Notes: a model not told the origin generated them from the letters alone. DNA of 64,000 nucleotides from Fodinibius saliphilus (GCF_005869845.1 NZ_VAWF01000004.1:310001-374000); one strand, 5' to 3'; counted from the stretch's first letter, positions 8,849-18,752 are shown. Translations and numbers: made by a program.

Positions 8849-10090
8849 TTAATTTAGAAGAACTCTAACGCTATCGATCGCGCCATCGTTCTGTGCCGGT
8901 GTGGTCCCCATTAAATGGTTTATTAATTCGTATATATGAATATTCTGGAAAGCTGCTACCGTTGAACCTGTTTTAAAAGCCGGACCTCGTGCTAAAAACA
9001 GTGCCTGCATTTCTTTATTCTTATTATCATAACCATGAGTGGCACGAGGCAGCGAATTTAGAAACTGTTGTTTATAATCCTCATCAAGAATGGTATAACC
9101 TAAATCAGCTACCATTACGATATCTTCCACACGTCGATGGTTCTTCAAATGATACCGTTCGGGCAACTCCTCTTTTTTATAAACTTTATAATTATTTTCA
9201 GCGGCCTTTAATGCTTGATACACCTTCTCACTTTTCTCTTCCGCAGGCTGAATCATCGTCATAGGTCCCCAAAGTACCCGTTCAACATCATTCATTTTAA
9301 TGATCTTATCCAAGCTGATAATCTTATCAGCGGCTTGATTGACCATACCATGGTCAGATACGATCAGGATATTGGTTTTTCCCCAGATTCCTTTCTCTTT
9401 CATTCTCATCTTGAGATAACCAACCAGTTCATCTGAAAGTCGGATTGCGTTTTTCAGCGAATCAGACTGGATGCCATATCGGTGTCCTTTGGTATCTACG
9501 TAACTATAATAGAGAGTAGCAAAATCTACATCCTTACCAGCAGGCATCGTCATCCATTTTATAACGGTATCAATACGGGCTCGCAGCCTCATATCTGCAT
9601 CATATGGTTTCCAATACGTTGGATACATGTCCTGTATATCAGCTTCAGAACCTACCCAAAACATGGTACCGGTACGCACACCCTGTTTTTCGAGCGTATT
9701 CCATATTGGTTCCCCACCATACCACTTGCCATTTTCAACAGCCTCACGATCTCGTATGCGGTACCACTCATCCCATTTAGGATCGTACATGGTATTACCA
9801 ATAAAACCAGTATTCTCTGGATATAATCCCGTAGCTATAGAATAGTGGTTGGGAAAGGTTTTGCTTGGGAATACGGGAATTAACCCCTCAGATTGCACGC
9901 CCCCGGCAACCAGTGAATCGAAGTGTGGGGTATCAACCTTATTGAGATAATCATATCGAAAACCGTCAAAAGAAATTAACAGTGTCTTTTGATCTGGCAA
10001 AAGGGTATCAGTCGTTGACTTATTACACCCAAAGCTGACAAAAGACGTTGCAATAACTAAAACGATGGCTAGTGCTCTTTTCGTCATCAA
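8849..10090 (-). CDS. Exported nucleotide pyrophosphatase/phosphodiesterase (alkaline phosphatase superfamily)
   Basis: The 413-residue enzyme is of the NPP (type I phosphodiesterase) family, which hydrolyses nucleotide or lipid phosphodiesters outside the cytoplasm using two zinc ions. The N-terminus is a signal segment with a Cys at 22, possibly a lipoprotein although the lipobox is loose. Metal and catalytic motifs are SFDGFRYDYL (metal Asp 42), FPSKTFPNH with the Thr nucleophile at 78, ATGLYPENTGFIGN, SDHGM, and the late THGYDN. The substrate cannot be told from sequence. It lies 87 bases from the ferredoxin gene with no clear functional link. Confidence 0.88.
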   Translation of the reverse strand: MMTKRALAIVLVIATSFVSFGCNKSTTDTLLPDQKTLLISFDGFRYDYLNKVDTPHFDSLVAGGVQSEGLIPVFPSKTFPNHYSIATGLYPENTGFIGNTMYDPKWDEWYRIRDREAVENGKWYGGEPIWNTLEKQGVRTGTMFWVGSEADIQDMYPTYWKPYDADMRLRARIDTVIKWMTMPAGKDVDFATLYYSYVDTKGHRYGIQSDSLKNAIRLSDELVGYLKMRMKEKGIWGKTNILIVSDHGMVNQAADKIISLDKIIKMNDVERVLWGPMTMIQPAEEKSEKVYQALKAAENNYKVYKKEELPERYHLKNHRRVEDIVMVADLGYTILDEDYKQQFLNSLPRATHGYDNKNKEMQALFLARGPAFKTGSTVAAFQNIHIYELINHLMGTTPAQNDGAIDSVRVLLN

Positions 10091-10188
10091 AAAAATAGAG
10101 GATTAAATGAATTATATTACAAGGTTAGAAAGGTACAAAATAATGTGCAGAAGCAGCGCTTAGAGAATAACTTTTTACGCAAAAATAC

Positions 10189-10216
10189 AAAAGGCAGCCC
10201 GGATGGACTGCCTTTT
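10189..10216 (-). terminator. Intrinsic terminator of the first TonB receptor gene
   Basis: On the minus strand AAAAGGCAGTCC pairs with GGGCTGCCTTTT around an ATCC tetraloop, with one G-T pair. The wobble is a mismatch on the plus strand, so the hairpin is built for minus-strand transcripts. The core (10193-10212) is identical to that of the terminator at 13740-13771. Confidence 0.8.
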
Positions 10217-10239
10217 AATACAATAGTTAAGATTGCTTT

Positions 10240-13200
10240 TTAAAACGTATAGCGTATTCCAAACTGCATTAACCAACGTGAACTATAGGTTCCGAAATCC
10301 TGTATGCTTTGCTGGAACATATCATCTGTATTTTTAATGCTATTCGGATCATAATTCAGATTATATACAGGAGTATAATCTCCATTACCGGGATCTTGGA
10401 ACTCTATAAACTCTATGGGTTCATAGGTTCCCCCAACATTATATCGGCTTCCCCAACTTTTATCAAACAGATCTCCCAACAACGCTGTGAAGTTAAATAT
10501 ATCCAGGGTAAACTCGAGCTTATGTCTGCGATTCATAAAATCAGCAAACAGCTCTTGCTCAACCTTAAGGTCAATAATGTGTTCGAAAGGTGCCCTGGAT
10601 GCGTTGCGCTCGGCATATTGCCCACGCCGACTACTCAAATAATCACTGCTTTCAATGAACTCATTAAATGCTGCTATCTGTTCCGATACAGTGTATATAA
10701 CATTGTTGTTGCCATCCGTTATTGGAGCCCATGTTAAATTTGATGCATCTTCGGGAACATAAATCAATGAAGCATCATCACCGCCTTCATTTACCAAGTT
10801 TTCACTTTGGTCAATAACATAAGAGAATGGTCTTCCTGAAGTGCCTTCATAGAAGAGTGATATAGTTGTAGCCAGATTACCCAAGAACTGTTTACGATAA
10901 ACCAACGATGCAGTGAGACGATGCCCCATTGAGAAATCTGACCGACTCAATGACAGATTATTAGCACCATTGACATGCTCTTGACCATCCCAGAGCGAAT
11001 TAATTTGTGAAGAAGTACCCTCATTCAAGACATAAGAATCTCCATATGTCCATGCAACATTTGTTCTGAAATTATCACTGAAGCTCTTTCGAAGCTGAAC
11101 TGTAAAATCATAAGCATGTCCATCATTGGTATTACTAACTACATGAATATTTGAATATCGGGAATCGATGTATCGATCAGAGCCACTATAATTGTAAAAT
11201 GGTCGGGTATCGGGGCCATCCAACGTTCCATTTTGAGACTTTAAGTTCACGTTCTCGATAACAATATTATTTACCGTCTTAGTATACTGCACTTCGAAAG
11301 TACCGATAATGTCATATGGCAAGCGTTGATCAACCCCTATGCTGGTTCGAAAAACCGTTGGATATCTGAAATCATCAGCAAACATTTCTAAACGACCACT
11401 TGGAATACCGGGCTGACCAAAGTCTTCAAGGGTTAACCCATTTGTGGGATCAGGTCGGAATGGAATAGGATCTCCATTATCCAAAGTAAATTCACCCTCG
11501 AAAATACCTGCCTCGATAATACCTGTATTCGCCCCGTTGTTTAAAAACATACCTCCCGGCCACACAAAAGGCACACGCCCCAAAAAGACACCGGCCCCTG
11601 CACGTAGTTGGGTAGTTCCTTCTCCATCTACATCCCAATTAACCCCAAAACGTGGTGAAATATAGAGCTGTGCCTTCGGAGTTTCTCCCGGACGAGCTCC
11701 TTTTAGATTTTTACCCGCTGCCTGCAAGTCTGGTATCGTAGTATTAAATACATCATCTGCATAACCGGGGTCTGTACTAACCTTCGGCATATCAAACCGA
11801 AGCCCCCCTGTCAGACGTAAGTCGTCTGTTACTTGCCATTCATCCTGTACATATAGCCCAAGCTGATATGCTTTAAAAGCCCCCGTATTTTGCGCTGCAT
11901 CACCAATAGTATTTTGACCTCCAACGAGAGAAACACCGCGAAGGTAAAGAGCAGGAGTAGCAGGACTTATATTTGGATCGTTCACTGCACGCACAGACTG
12001 CAAAAAGTCATCAGCCCCAAAATAAAAATACCACCCATTATTGAATGGGATAAATTGGTTTGCCATGTCGTAAAACTCGTTATGGGTACCAATAGTTATG
12101 GTATGATCTCCAGCAAAAATGTTAAAATCATTGGTGACAGTCAGTATCTGCTGATCTAACAAGTTCGATGTTGAGAATGGCTCATTACCCAACGAAATAT
12201 CGCCATCACCATCAAAAATAGTTACCGTTGGAAATGCTTCTCCAGCAAAATCACGATCATCCAGCACATCTGTATAACCGATGGTCAACTTGTTCGCCAT
12301 CCTGTCTCCAAGAGAACTTGTTAATTCCAAAGCAGTAGAATGGGTAGTATTGGGAAAAACTTCGCTGTTCTTTTTGTAATTAATTGTCCCTACTCCGCTT
12401 TGGAACCGGTCTGTATTATCAGAAGCAGTGTAACTGTGTCGCAACATCAACTTATGATCTTTATTGATGTTCCAGTTCAACTTAAACAGTGCTTTATCGC
12501 TATCCAATGAACTGTTCTTATCACGAAACGTACCTGGATCATATCCCACTTCATTTTGCAAGGTAGTACTTATTTCTTCAAGCTTTGAAATAGTAGCATC
12601 TCCCTGGTAACTGTTGATTCCCAAAAATGGTCGCGGAGATTGCGATCTGAGCATTTCAAGATTGGCAAAGAAAAATAGCTTGTCTTCTATGATAGGTCCC
12701 CCCAGACGAAAACCAAACCGGTTATTCTTAAAAGCAGGTAATGCTTCACGGTCACTGTTATTAAAATTGGCAAGACCAATAGGAGTTTTTCCTGCCAATC
12801 CCTCATTCCTATTAAACCAGTATGCTGAACCTTCAAACTTATTAGTTCCGCTACGGGTTATTGCATTTATTGCTCCCCCGGTAAAACCACCCTGTGTTAC
12901 ATCAAACGGGGAACTATTAATTTGAAACTGTTCAATGGCATCCATACTAATAGGCGATGCACCTGTCTGACCACCATTTGTCCCTTGGGCAGAAAGACCA
13001 AACACATCATTATTAACAGCCCCATCAATAAAAATGGAGTTGAACCTGTTATTTTGACCTGCAATGGATATGGCGGCCCCGTCATCATCACTATTTACTA
13101 CAAATGCCTGTGGATTTAACCGGGTATAATCTGCCAATGACCTACCCACTGTAGGTGCATCCTCGATATCTTCAGTAGAAACGTTTTTACCTATACCGGT

Positions 13201-13593
13201 TTTTGTTTTGTTAAATACATCTCCCGCTGCAGTTACCGTTACTTCTCCAAGCTCAGTAGAACCTTCAGAAAGGCTAACTTCGAGACTTAATGTTTCTCCC
13301 AACTCTAGTTGAAAACCTTCTCTTACATAGGCATCATACCCTACAAATGTAACCCTGATTCTATAGGGACCACCTGCCCTCATGTTACGAATATTAAAAG
13401 CGCCGTTAGAATTAGTAGCTGCTCCATATTCCGTTCCCGTAGGCAAATGTCGTGCTAATATATTGGCCCCCGGTAGCGATTCGCCTGACTCACTAACTAC
13501 CGTTCCTTTTATTGAAGAAGTTGTAACCCCTTGACCCAATCCAATTAACGGTATAAGTAAAAACATCAGTAGTACAATCGAATAACGTTTCAT
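10240..13593 (-). CDS. TonB-dependent receptor, Oar-like, with N-terminal carboxypeptidase-regulatory-like domain
   Basis: This 1117-residue outer-membrane protein has a signal peptide (about 1-20, ending GLGQ), a carboxypeptidase-D regulatory-like beta sandwich (about 27-110, GTVVSESGESLPGANI), a plug domain (about 130-250, with GQNNRFNSIFIDGAVNNDVFG and GGFTGGAINAITRSGTN) and a long beta barrel that ends in an aromatic residue (RYTF). The plug resembles Oar/OmpA-related receptors of Bacteroidota and Myxococcus, whose ligands are mostly unknown. There is no SusD-like partner, so it is not a classic glycan-uptake pair. Leader and terminator elements are shared with the next upstream receptor. 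Confidence 0.92.
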   Translation of the reverse strand: MKRYSIVLLMFLLIPLIGLGQGVTTSSIKGTVVSESGESLPGANILARHLPTGTEYGAATNSNGAFNIRNMRAGGPYRIRVTFVGYDAYVREGFQLELGETLSLEVSLSEGSTELGEVTVTAAGDVFNKTKTGIGKNVSTEDIEDAPTVGRSLADYTRLNPQAFVVNSDDDGAAISIAGQNNRFNSIFIDGAVNNDVFGLSAQGTNGGQTGASPISMDAIEQFQINSSPFDVTQGGFTGGAINAITRSGTNKFEGSAYWFNRNEGLAGKTPIGLANFNNSDREALPAFKNNRFGFRLGGPIIEDKLFFFANLEMLRSQSPRPFLGINSYQGDATISKLEEISTTLQNEVGYDPGTFRDKNSSLDSDKALFKLNWNINKDHKLMLRHSYTASDNTDRFQSGVGTINYKKNSEVFPNTTHSTALELTSSLGDRMANKLTIGYTDVLDDRDFAGEAFPTVTIFDGDGDISLGNEPFSTSNLLDQQILTVTNDFNIFAGDHTITIGTHNEFYDMANQFIPFNNGWYFYFGADDFLQSVRAVNDPNISPATPALYLRGVSLVGGQNTIGDAAQNTGAFKAYQLGLYVQDEWQVTDDLRLTGGLRFDMPKVSTDPGYADDVFNTTIPDLQAAGKNLKGARPGETPKAQLYISPRFGVNWDVDGEGTTQLRAGAGVFLGRVPFVWPGGMFLNNGANTGIIEAGIFEGEFTLDNGDPIPFRPDPTNGLTLEDFGQPGIPSGRLEMFADDFRYPTVFRTSIGVDQRLPYDIIGTFEVQYTKTVNNIVIENVNLKSQNGTLDGPDTRPFYNYSGSDRYIDSRYSNIHVVSNTNDGHAYDFTVQLRKSFSDNFRTNVAWTYGDSYVLNEGTSSQINSLWDGQEHVNGANNLSLSRSDFSMGHRLTASLVYRKQFLGNLATTISLFYEGTSGRPFSYVIDQSENLVNEGGDDASLIYVPEDASNLTWAPITDGNNNVIYTVSEQIAAFNEFIESSDYLSSRRGQYAERNASRAPFEHIIDLKVEQELFADFMNRRHKLEFTLDIFNFTALLGDLFDKSWGSRYNVGGTYEPIEFIEFQDPGNGDYTPVYNLNYDPNSIKNTDDMFQQSIQDFGTYSSRWLMQFGIRYTF

Positions 13594-13602
13594 AACTAAA
13601 TA

Positions 13603-13615
13603 AGATATGTTCGTT
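13603..13615 (-). promoter_or_regulatory. Shared leader motif, copy 1
   Basis: On the minus strand this reads AACGAACATATCT and ends 9 bases before the ATG of the 1117-residue TonB receptor. The same 13 bases lie 7 bases before the ATG of the 910-residue receptor (16545-16557). It may be a promoter element, an mRNA leader or a regulator site; the sequence alone does not decide. Confidence 0.45.
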
Positions 13616-13739
13616 AGAATTTACGACTGCTATATATTGTGACCCTCCTTTAACATTAAAAGAATTTAACACTATTAAATTGTTTTTACATAATCAAATT
13701 TCTTACAGAGAATACTGGGCAAAGTATATTCATATAAAA

Positions 13740-13771
13740 AAAAAGGGCAGCCCGGATGGACTGCCCTTTTT
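13740..13771 (-). terminator. Intrinsic terminator of the second TonB receptor gene
   Basis: On the minus strand AAAAAGGGCAGTCC pairs with GGGCTGCCCTTTTT around an ATCC tetraloop, followed by a long T run. Its 20-base core GGCAGCCCGGATGGACTGCC (13746-13765, plus strand) is identical to that at 10193-10212. Confidence 0.85.
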
Positions 13772-13804
13772 GCTTAACCTAATTTTAAACCTTATAACGG
13801 CAAT

Positions 13805-16537
13805 TTAGAATTCGTACTTCAGCGATGCATTCCAAGTTCTACCAAAGCCAAACCATACAAAGTTTCGCTTATCAATACCATTCCAGGTTGGGTCGCCAGA
13901 CTCAGCATGAATATTAGTATTAGACTCAGCGATATAGGTAGTATTAAAGAGATTATTAACATTAACCCGTAACGAAGCTGATTGACCAAATAGGTCAAAC
14001 CGGTATGTAGAACCGAGGTCAACCAAACCGTAGGAAGGAAGCTTCAACGCACCTTTATTATCGGGTTGTTTAAAAGCATCTTCAGTAATACTATAGTCAG
14101 CATATAAATTATCTACATGGCGATAGCCCGCATCAACACTAAGATCGCCGAAACGGTAATCTGCCTGAATTGAGCCGACAAACTGTGCGGCATCTCCAAT
14201 CTTAACATCTTTGGTATAGAGTGTAGCTGTACCAACTTGATTTTGATTATCATCAAAAAGGGTAGCGTCGAAGTTATTGGTATATTTCCAATCACCTATA
14301 GACAACATACCTTCAATTTTCAAGTTAGATATTGGTCGGTAAGTGGTTTCAAGCTCAATCCCGTTATGACGCTGATCCACATCGTCGAACTGGGCAGTAC
14401 CAGAAGATCCCTGTCCGATAGGAAAACCTGTTTCAATAAATCGGTTACCCCAAACAGTAGAATAAAGATTCAGACTGACATCAAGGTTATAAGAGGTATA
14501 ACCATATCCTAACTCAATAGAAGTAATCTTCTCATTTTGAAGATCCGGGTTGACATCATTCTGAAAACTGGGAAACACACCATCAAAAGTTGGCTGTCGT
14601 GAAATGAATCCGGCATTAGCAAATACATTATGCCGATCATTTATATTGTAGTTTACACCACCTTTAACATAACCGCCAGGTACATTTTTCTTTTTAGAAA
14701 GTGCATTACCGGACTCAGCGAAAAAGTCTTCACGCTGGTAGGACTTATTAGACAATCCACCCTGCAGCACTGCAGATATATTACCATTGTCATACTCAAC
14801 CATCCCGTTAGCGCCCTGCCAATTAACAAAACCTATATTGTAATAGTCTATCTTAGGACCCGTCAGACCAGTATCCTTAAAAGGAGAGGCATCGATAGTA
14901 AGGTCAGGCTCAATAATTTGACCCCTAGAGTTATCATTACCACTAACAAAATAACCATCCAGACCTAACAGATCATTCATCGCGCGGTAGTGATAACCGG
15001 TGTACTTACGAAGATCAACCCCTAATGAAAAGGTAAAGTTATCTACTTCAGCTTTAAGCTTTGATATTCCTCCAATCCAGTTGTGAGAGTTCATTGATGC
15101 CCGTCGCATCATAACGGCGTTATTAACCCCGTTCTGGCTGTAGCCATCACCCCCAATCTTCTGACCTTGATAAGGTAAAGATCCTGTGTAGCCAGATGTT
15201 GTGGATTGGTTACTGTCCACAATGTTATCAAAATTAATTGTACCATCGTTATTCCGTACACCTGTACCATCACCTTCTTCTATAAAATGTTCCGTAAGGT
15301 CTTCATCGGGATCCCAATCAGGGCTGAAAGGATAAGCATCAATACTTGAATTAAAATAGTATTCACCACGTGGTCCAGTTCCTCCACCTCGACCGGCGGA
15401 ACCGTACAATGATGTAGCAAGTGTTACATTTTCACTAATCTCCCAATCCCAGTTAAAGGTAGCCAGAGGTTTGTTATAGAAGTTACGTTCCATGTTATAC
15501 TCTTCACCGTTTAAAGTACCGCCATTGGTATTCCATCGGGGATCAATACCGTCATCACCAAAGTTTTCAAAGTCTCGAATTGAAACATTTGTACTTCGCT
15601 GGTGGTGCCACTGTCCAGCTCCTAAAACAGAAAAGTTAAAAGCGTGACTATCGTTTGGTTCATAGCCGATTGCAGCGAAATAGGTCCACCCTTCTCCACT
15701 CGTGTTATTAACATATCCATTCCCTTGCCAGCGGCTCAAGAGTAATGATGCTGACCATCCATTTTCACTAAGGCCAGTATTATAAGAAGCAGTAGATTTA
15801 ATGTATCCATCATTCCCTACCATCTGTGAAACAGAACCGCCTTGTTCTTTCTCAGCAGTTTTTGTGAAAATAGAAACAGTTCCACCTACAGAGGGTACAG
15901 CAAGCATTGAGGCTCCGAGACCACGCTGAATTTGAATTCCGGAAGCAACATCTGTCAAACCTTGCCAGTTAGACCAATAGACCCAACCATTTTCCATATC
16001 ATTTACAGGCTGACCATTAATTAAGAAAGCTGTATTACTTTGGTCAAACCCACGCAAAGAAATACGGGAATCTCCATACCCACCACCCTGCTTCGTTGCA
16101 TAAGCACCGGGAGTGTCATTCATGATTTCCGGGAACTCCAAATTACCCACTTCTTCAGATATTTCTGATGGAGAAATTGTAGAAACAGCAATAGGAGTTT
16201 GGCGAGCCCGTGCAATATCAACTGTTTTTGTTGACACTACAATTTCACCTAATACCTTTTCATTCGGTTCAAGAGTTACAACCATCCCATCTTCTGCGGA
16301 AACTTCTTTTGAAGTATACCCTACAAATGAGATAACCAGAACATCTCCTTCTTCCGCATTAATTGTAAATGTACCATCTACTCCTGCAGAGGTTCCCGTT
16401 TGGGTTCCTTTAATAACTACATTTGCACCTGGTAATGGGTCGTTTGAATCTGCCTCTAGTACACGTCCGCTAATTTGAGCTGACGCCAGAAGAGGAAACA
16501 GTACCAAAGCAAAAAGAATGCTTATGTAACGTTTCAT
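13805..16537 (-). CDS. TonB-dependent receptor with carboxypeptidase-regulatory-like domain
   Basis: This 910-residue outer-membrane receptor has a signal peptide (about 1-20, LLASAQ), a regulatory-like beta sandwich (about 22-95, GRVLEADSNDPLPGANVVIKG), a plug (about 108-230, with ISLRGFDQSNTAFLINGQPVND) and a 22-strand-type barrel ending in a C-terminal aromatic (LKYEF). The shape is that of siderophore/vitamin-type receptors, but the substrate is not evident. The protein is only distantly similar to the adjacent 1117-residue receptor, although the two N-termini (MKRYSI, MKRYIS) and flanking control elements match. Confidence 0.92.
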   Translation of the reverse strand: MKRYISILFALVLFPLLASAQISGRVLEADSNDPLPGANVVIKGTQTGTSAGVDGTFTINAEEGDVLVISFVGYTSKEVSAEDGMVVTLEPNEKVLGEIVVSTKTVDIARARQTPIAVSTISPSEISEEVGNLEFPEIMNDTPGAYATKQGGGYGDSRISLRGFDQSNTAFLINGQPVNDMENGWVYWSNWQGLTDVASGIQIQRGLGASMLAVPSVGGTVSIFTKTAEKEQGGSVSQMVGNDGYIKSTASYNTGLSENGWSASLLLSRWQGNGYVNNTSGEGWTYFAAIGYEPNDSHAFNFSVLGAGQWHHQRSTNVSIRDFENFGDDGIDPRWNTNGGTLNGEEYNMERNFYNKPLATFNWDWEISENVTLATSLYGSAGRGGGTGPRGEYYFNSSIDAYPFSPDWDPDEDLTEHFIEEGDGTGVRNNDGTINFDNIVDSNQSTTSGYTGSLPYQGQKIGGDGYSQNGVNNAVMMRRASMNSHNWIGGISKLKAEVDNFTFSLGVDLRKYTGYHYRAMNDLLGLDGYFVSGNDNSRGQIIEPDLTIDASPFKDTGLTGPKIDYYNIGFVNWQGANGMVEYDNGNISAVLQGGLSNKSYQREDFFAESGNALSKKKNVPGGYVKGGVNYNINDRHNVFANAGFISRQPTFDGVFPSFQNDVNPDLQNEKITSIELGYGYTSYNLDVSLNLYSTVWGNRFIETGFPIGQGSSGTAQFDDVDQRHNGIELETTYRPISNLKIEGMLSIGDWKYTNNFDATLFDDNQNQVGTATLYTKDVKIGDAAQFVGSIQADYRFGDLSVDAGYRHVDNLYADYSITEDAFKQPDNKGALKLPSYGLVDLGSTYRFDLFGQSASLRVNVNNLFNTTYIAESNTNIHAESGDPTWNGIDKRNFVWFGFGRTWNASLKYEF

Positions 16538-16544
16538 AATCGAT

Positions 16545-16557
16545 AGATATGTTCGTT
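16545..16557 (-). promoter_or_regulatory. Shared leader motif, copy 2
   Basis: On the minus strand AACGAACATATCT lies 7 bases before the ATG of the 910-residue TonB receptor and is identical to the copy at 13603-13615. The bases 5' of it are also similar (ATTTA here against ATTCT there). Confidence 0.45.
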
Positions 16558-16772
16558 TAAATTAGTGATTTGATAAGTGAATCTATTCGTGATCACTCAT
16601 GGGATTTTTACCTGCTTTAACCTTATAAGCATATAATTTGAGAGTGGAAGATAATCTTAAATTCCTACCATCCCCTTTCCCAGAGCGATGTTAAAATAAA
16701 AAATCTAAGATTAGCATACTGTTAACTCTGAATTAACGAAATTCGGTTTAGAGGCAGTTAACGGTGTTATCC

Positions 16773-17459
16773 CTATTGGAGTGTTTTTTCTTTGAGCGAC
16801 AACAAATATTCTTGTTCTACCCCTAAAAAGTAGAGTGAATAGATAAGAAAAAATACCAGTTGCAACTTGACTACCCCCACTTTGCGATATGAACGTGCCG
16901 AAGTTGTAACTACATTATCCAATATAACAAACGTGGTATCCCTTTTAATGCGCCGGATAATTTCATTGTCTTCCATAAGCAAATGATCCTCCCGGAACCC
17001 ACCTATATCTTGAAATAATCCCTTTTCAATGAATAAACTTTGATCCCCAAAACGAAAAGCATCTATATCGAACTTCGTAAACCAGGCATAACTTTGGAGT
17101 AACCAGTGGTTATCATCAAAAGCCAGCTGAAAGCAACCGGCTGGAATCTCTCTATGGACGGCGTCAACAATCTCTTGATCAAAGTCTTGGGGAGGCACGC
17201 TATCAGCATGCAAAAAATACAGCACTTCCGATGCTGCCTGTTCTGCCCCATAGTTCATTTGTGCCGCCCGTCCCTTTCTGGGAGAACTAATTACCTTTGC
17301 TGATGTCTCCTTTGCCTTATATACGGTCTCGTCCGAGCTTCCGCCATCAACTACAATAATTTCGTCAACCGTCTCTCCCGAGTTTTCTATGACTGCAGAT
17401 ATTGTATTTACAATACAATGCTGCTCATTATAAGTTGGGATAATTACACTAATTTTCAT
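16773..17459 (-). CDS. Family 2 glycosyltransferase, rSAM/selenodomain-associated type (TIGR04283-like)
   Basis: This is a 228-residue GT-A fold transferase. It starts with the nucleotide-sugar motif SVIIPTYNE (3-11), followed by VVDGGSSDET (37-45) and the acidic FLHADS motif in place of a DxD. The C-terminal hydrophobic stretch (LQLVFFLIYSLYFLG) probably lies at the membrane. Its start overlaps the end of the upstream gene by 11 bases, so the two are translationally coupled. This transferase and the TIGR04282-type protein are a recurring pair; the natural product is not known. Confidence 0.85.
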   Translation of the reverse strand: MKISVIIPTYNEQHCIVNTISAVIENSGETVDEIIVVDGGSSDETVYKAKETSAKVISSPRKGRAAQMNYGAEQAASEVLYFLHADSVPPQDFDQEIVDAVHREIPAGCFQLAFDDNHWLLQSYAWFTKFDIDAFRFGDQSLFIEKGLFQDIGGFREDHLLMEDNEIIRRIKRDTTFVILDNVVTTSARSYRKVGVVKLQLVFFLIYSLYFLGVEQEYLLSLKEKTLQ

Positions 17460-18069
17460 TGCCCTTAACTCTTAACCGTGATTCCATCAGATCTTTCTCG
17501 GTATCAATGTCATTAAGCTCTTCTACTGCTTCGTACATCAAGTTCATCCTTTTAATACGCCGGATGGTTTCATCATAGACCGATGGAGTGCTCCATTCCA
17601 TATTTTCAAAAAGATCGGGCAGATACTGATTCATCCCTAACAAGTAATAACCGCCATCTTGGGATGGCCCAATAACAACATCATGGTTCTGCAAGATGCT
17701 ATATGCATTTACCAGGTGGCTTTTCTTGAGTGCTGCACAATCACTTCCAATAATAACGGCGTGTTCATAGCCCTCCATAAAGGCCTGCTCAAAAGCATTA
17801 CTCATCCGTTCACCTAAATTTTGGCCATGCTGTAGTTTCTTTCTATAGTGCTCTTCGCTCCAGCGATCATCATTATCAATATATTCAGAATACCACAGTT
17901 GTCTGTCGCAGTTTACCTTGCTTGTAACATTTCGTGTTATCTCTAATAACTGCTCATATACCAAACATGCTGTTTCGGGACCAACTGATTTTGCCAGCCG
18001 TGTTTTTACTTTACCGAACTCGGGATTTTTTATAAAAATAAGAAGCACATCTTGTTCGGAACTATTCAT
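17449..18069 (-). CDS. DUF2064 / TIGR04282-type nucleotidyltransferase-fold protein
   Basis: The 206-residue protein has a glycosyltransferase-A/CofC-like fold. Motifs are KNPEFGKVKTRLA (14-26), GSDCAAL and GPSQDGGYYLLGM, the signatures of the rSAM/selenodomain-associated transferase 1 family (DUF2064). It is the first gene of a two-gene minus-strand operon with the family 2 glycosyltransferase. The reaction is not established; a nucleotide-sugar or phospholactate guanylyltransferase-like activity is possible from the fold. Confidence 0.85.
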   Translation of the reverse strand: MNSSEQDVLLIFIKNPEFGKVKTRLAKSVGPETACLVYEQLLEITRNVTSKVNCDRQLWYSEYIDNDDRWSEEHYRKKLQHGQNLGERMSNAFEQAFMEGYEHAVIIGSDCAALKKSHLVNAYSILQNHDVVIGPSQDGGYYLLGMNQYLPDLFENMEWSTPSVYDETIRRIKRMNLMYEAVEELNDIDTEKDLMESRLRVKGNEN

Positions 18070-18230
18070 CTTTCAAGCTTTGTTTAAGTATTTTCTAATA
18101 GCATCAGGTGGTTAATAATCCTACTCATTTCAATAATTTAGCTTGGAACATCTCGCCTGCCAATCAATTTAATTGGACTAATGATCTAGAAAATATCTTA
18201 CTAATTAATTCTGAAATAATTTCTCAAATT

Positions 18231-18701
18231 ATGAAAAAGCTACTAACGGTAACAATACTGTCAGCTTTTCTAGTCCTTTCGTTAAATACCATTTCAAATG
18301 CTCAAGATGCCAATAAAGATCTTGGGGTCGGATTTATAATCGGCGAACCAACAGGTCTCAGCCTCAAGAGCTGGACCGGTGGAGGCAATGCCATAGATGC
18401 CGGTTTGGCATGGTCTTTTGGCCGCTATGATGCTATCAACATACATGCCGACTATCTCTGGCATAATTACGAAACTTTTAATAAAGTAGACTCAGGCTCA
18501 TTACCCCTTTACTATGGTATAGGCGGACGCTTGGTATTGGGAGACTCCAGCTTTATTGGTGCCCGGCTTCCAATCGGTTTGAACTACCTGCTCGAAGATT
18601 CTCCAGTCGGCTTTTTCTTTGAAGTTGCTCCCATCATTAATATTGCCCCTGCAACCAGTTTTGATGTTGACGGTGGATTAGGAGTCCGATTTTATCTATA
18701 A
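18231..18701 (+). CDS. Small outer-membrane beta-barrel protein (DUF3996/BAPKO_0422-like)
   Basis: I place the start at the ATG at 18231, which gives 156 residues with a proper signal peptide (MKKLLTVTILSAFLVLSLNT, then SNAQ). The longer frame from 18108 puts 41 polar residues in front of it. The mature part has alternating strands with GFIIGEPTGLSLKSW near the N-terminus and ends in a barrel-type aromatic motif, GVRFYL. This resembles the small eight-stranded barrels of the DUF3996 type. Function unknown. A bidirectional terminator follows. Confidence 0.75.
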   Translation: MKKLLTVTILSAFLVLSLNTISNAQDANKDLGVGFIIGEPTGLSLKSWTGGGNAIDAGLAWSFGRYDAINIHADYLWHNYETFNKVDSGSLPLYYGIGGRLVLGDSSFIGARLPIGLNYLLEDSPVGFFFEVAPIINIAPATSFDVDGGLGVRFYL

Positions 18702-18720
18702 AATAGGTTTTGAACCTGCG

Positions 18721-18752
18721 AAAAAGGGGTGCTAAATAAGCATCCCTTTTTT
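18721..18752. terminator. Bidirectional intrinsic terminator
   Basis: AAAAAGGGGTGCT (18721-18733) pairs with AGCATCCCTTTTT (18739-18751) with one G-T pair and a 5-base loop, with A and T runs on the two sides. It separates the small barrel gene from the convergent metallo-hydrolase gene and overlaps the latter's stop codon. Confidence 0.75.

Noticed and set aside
10240-16537. SusC/SusD glycan-uptake locus
   Set aside because: Neither receptor has a SusD-like lipoprotein next to it, and no glycoside hydrolase is nearby.
18108-18230. Extended N-terminus for the small barrel protein
   Set aside because: It places 41 polar residues ahead of a proper signal peptide that starts at 18231.
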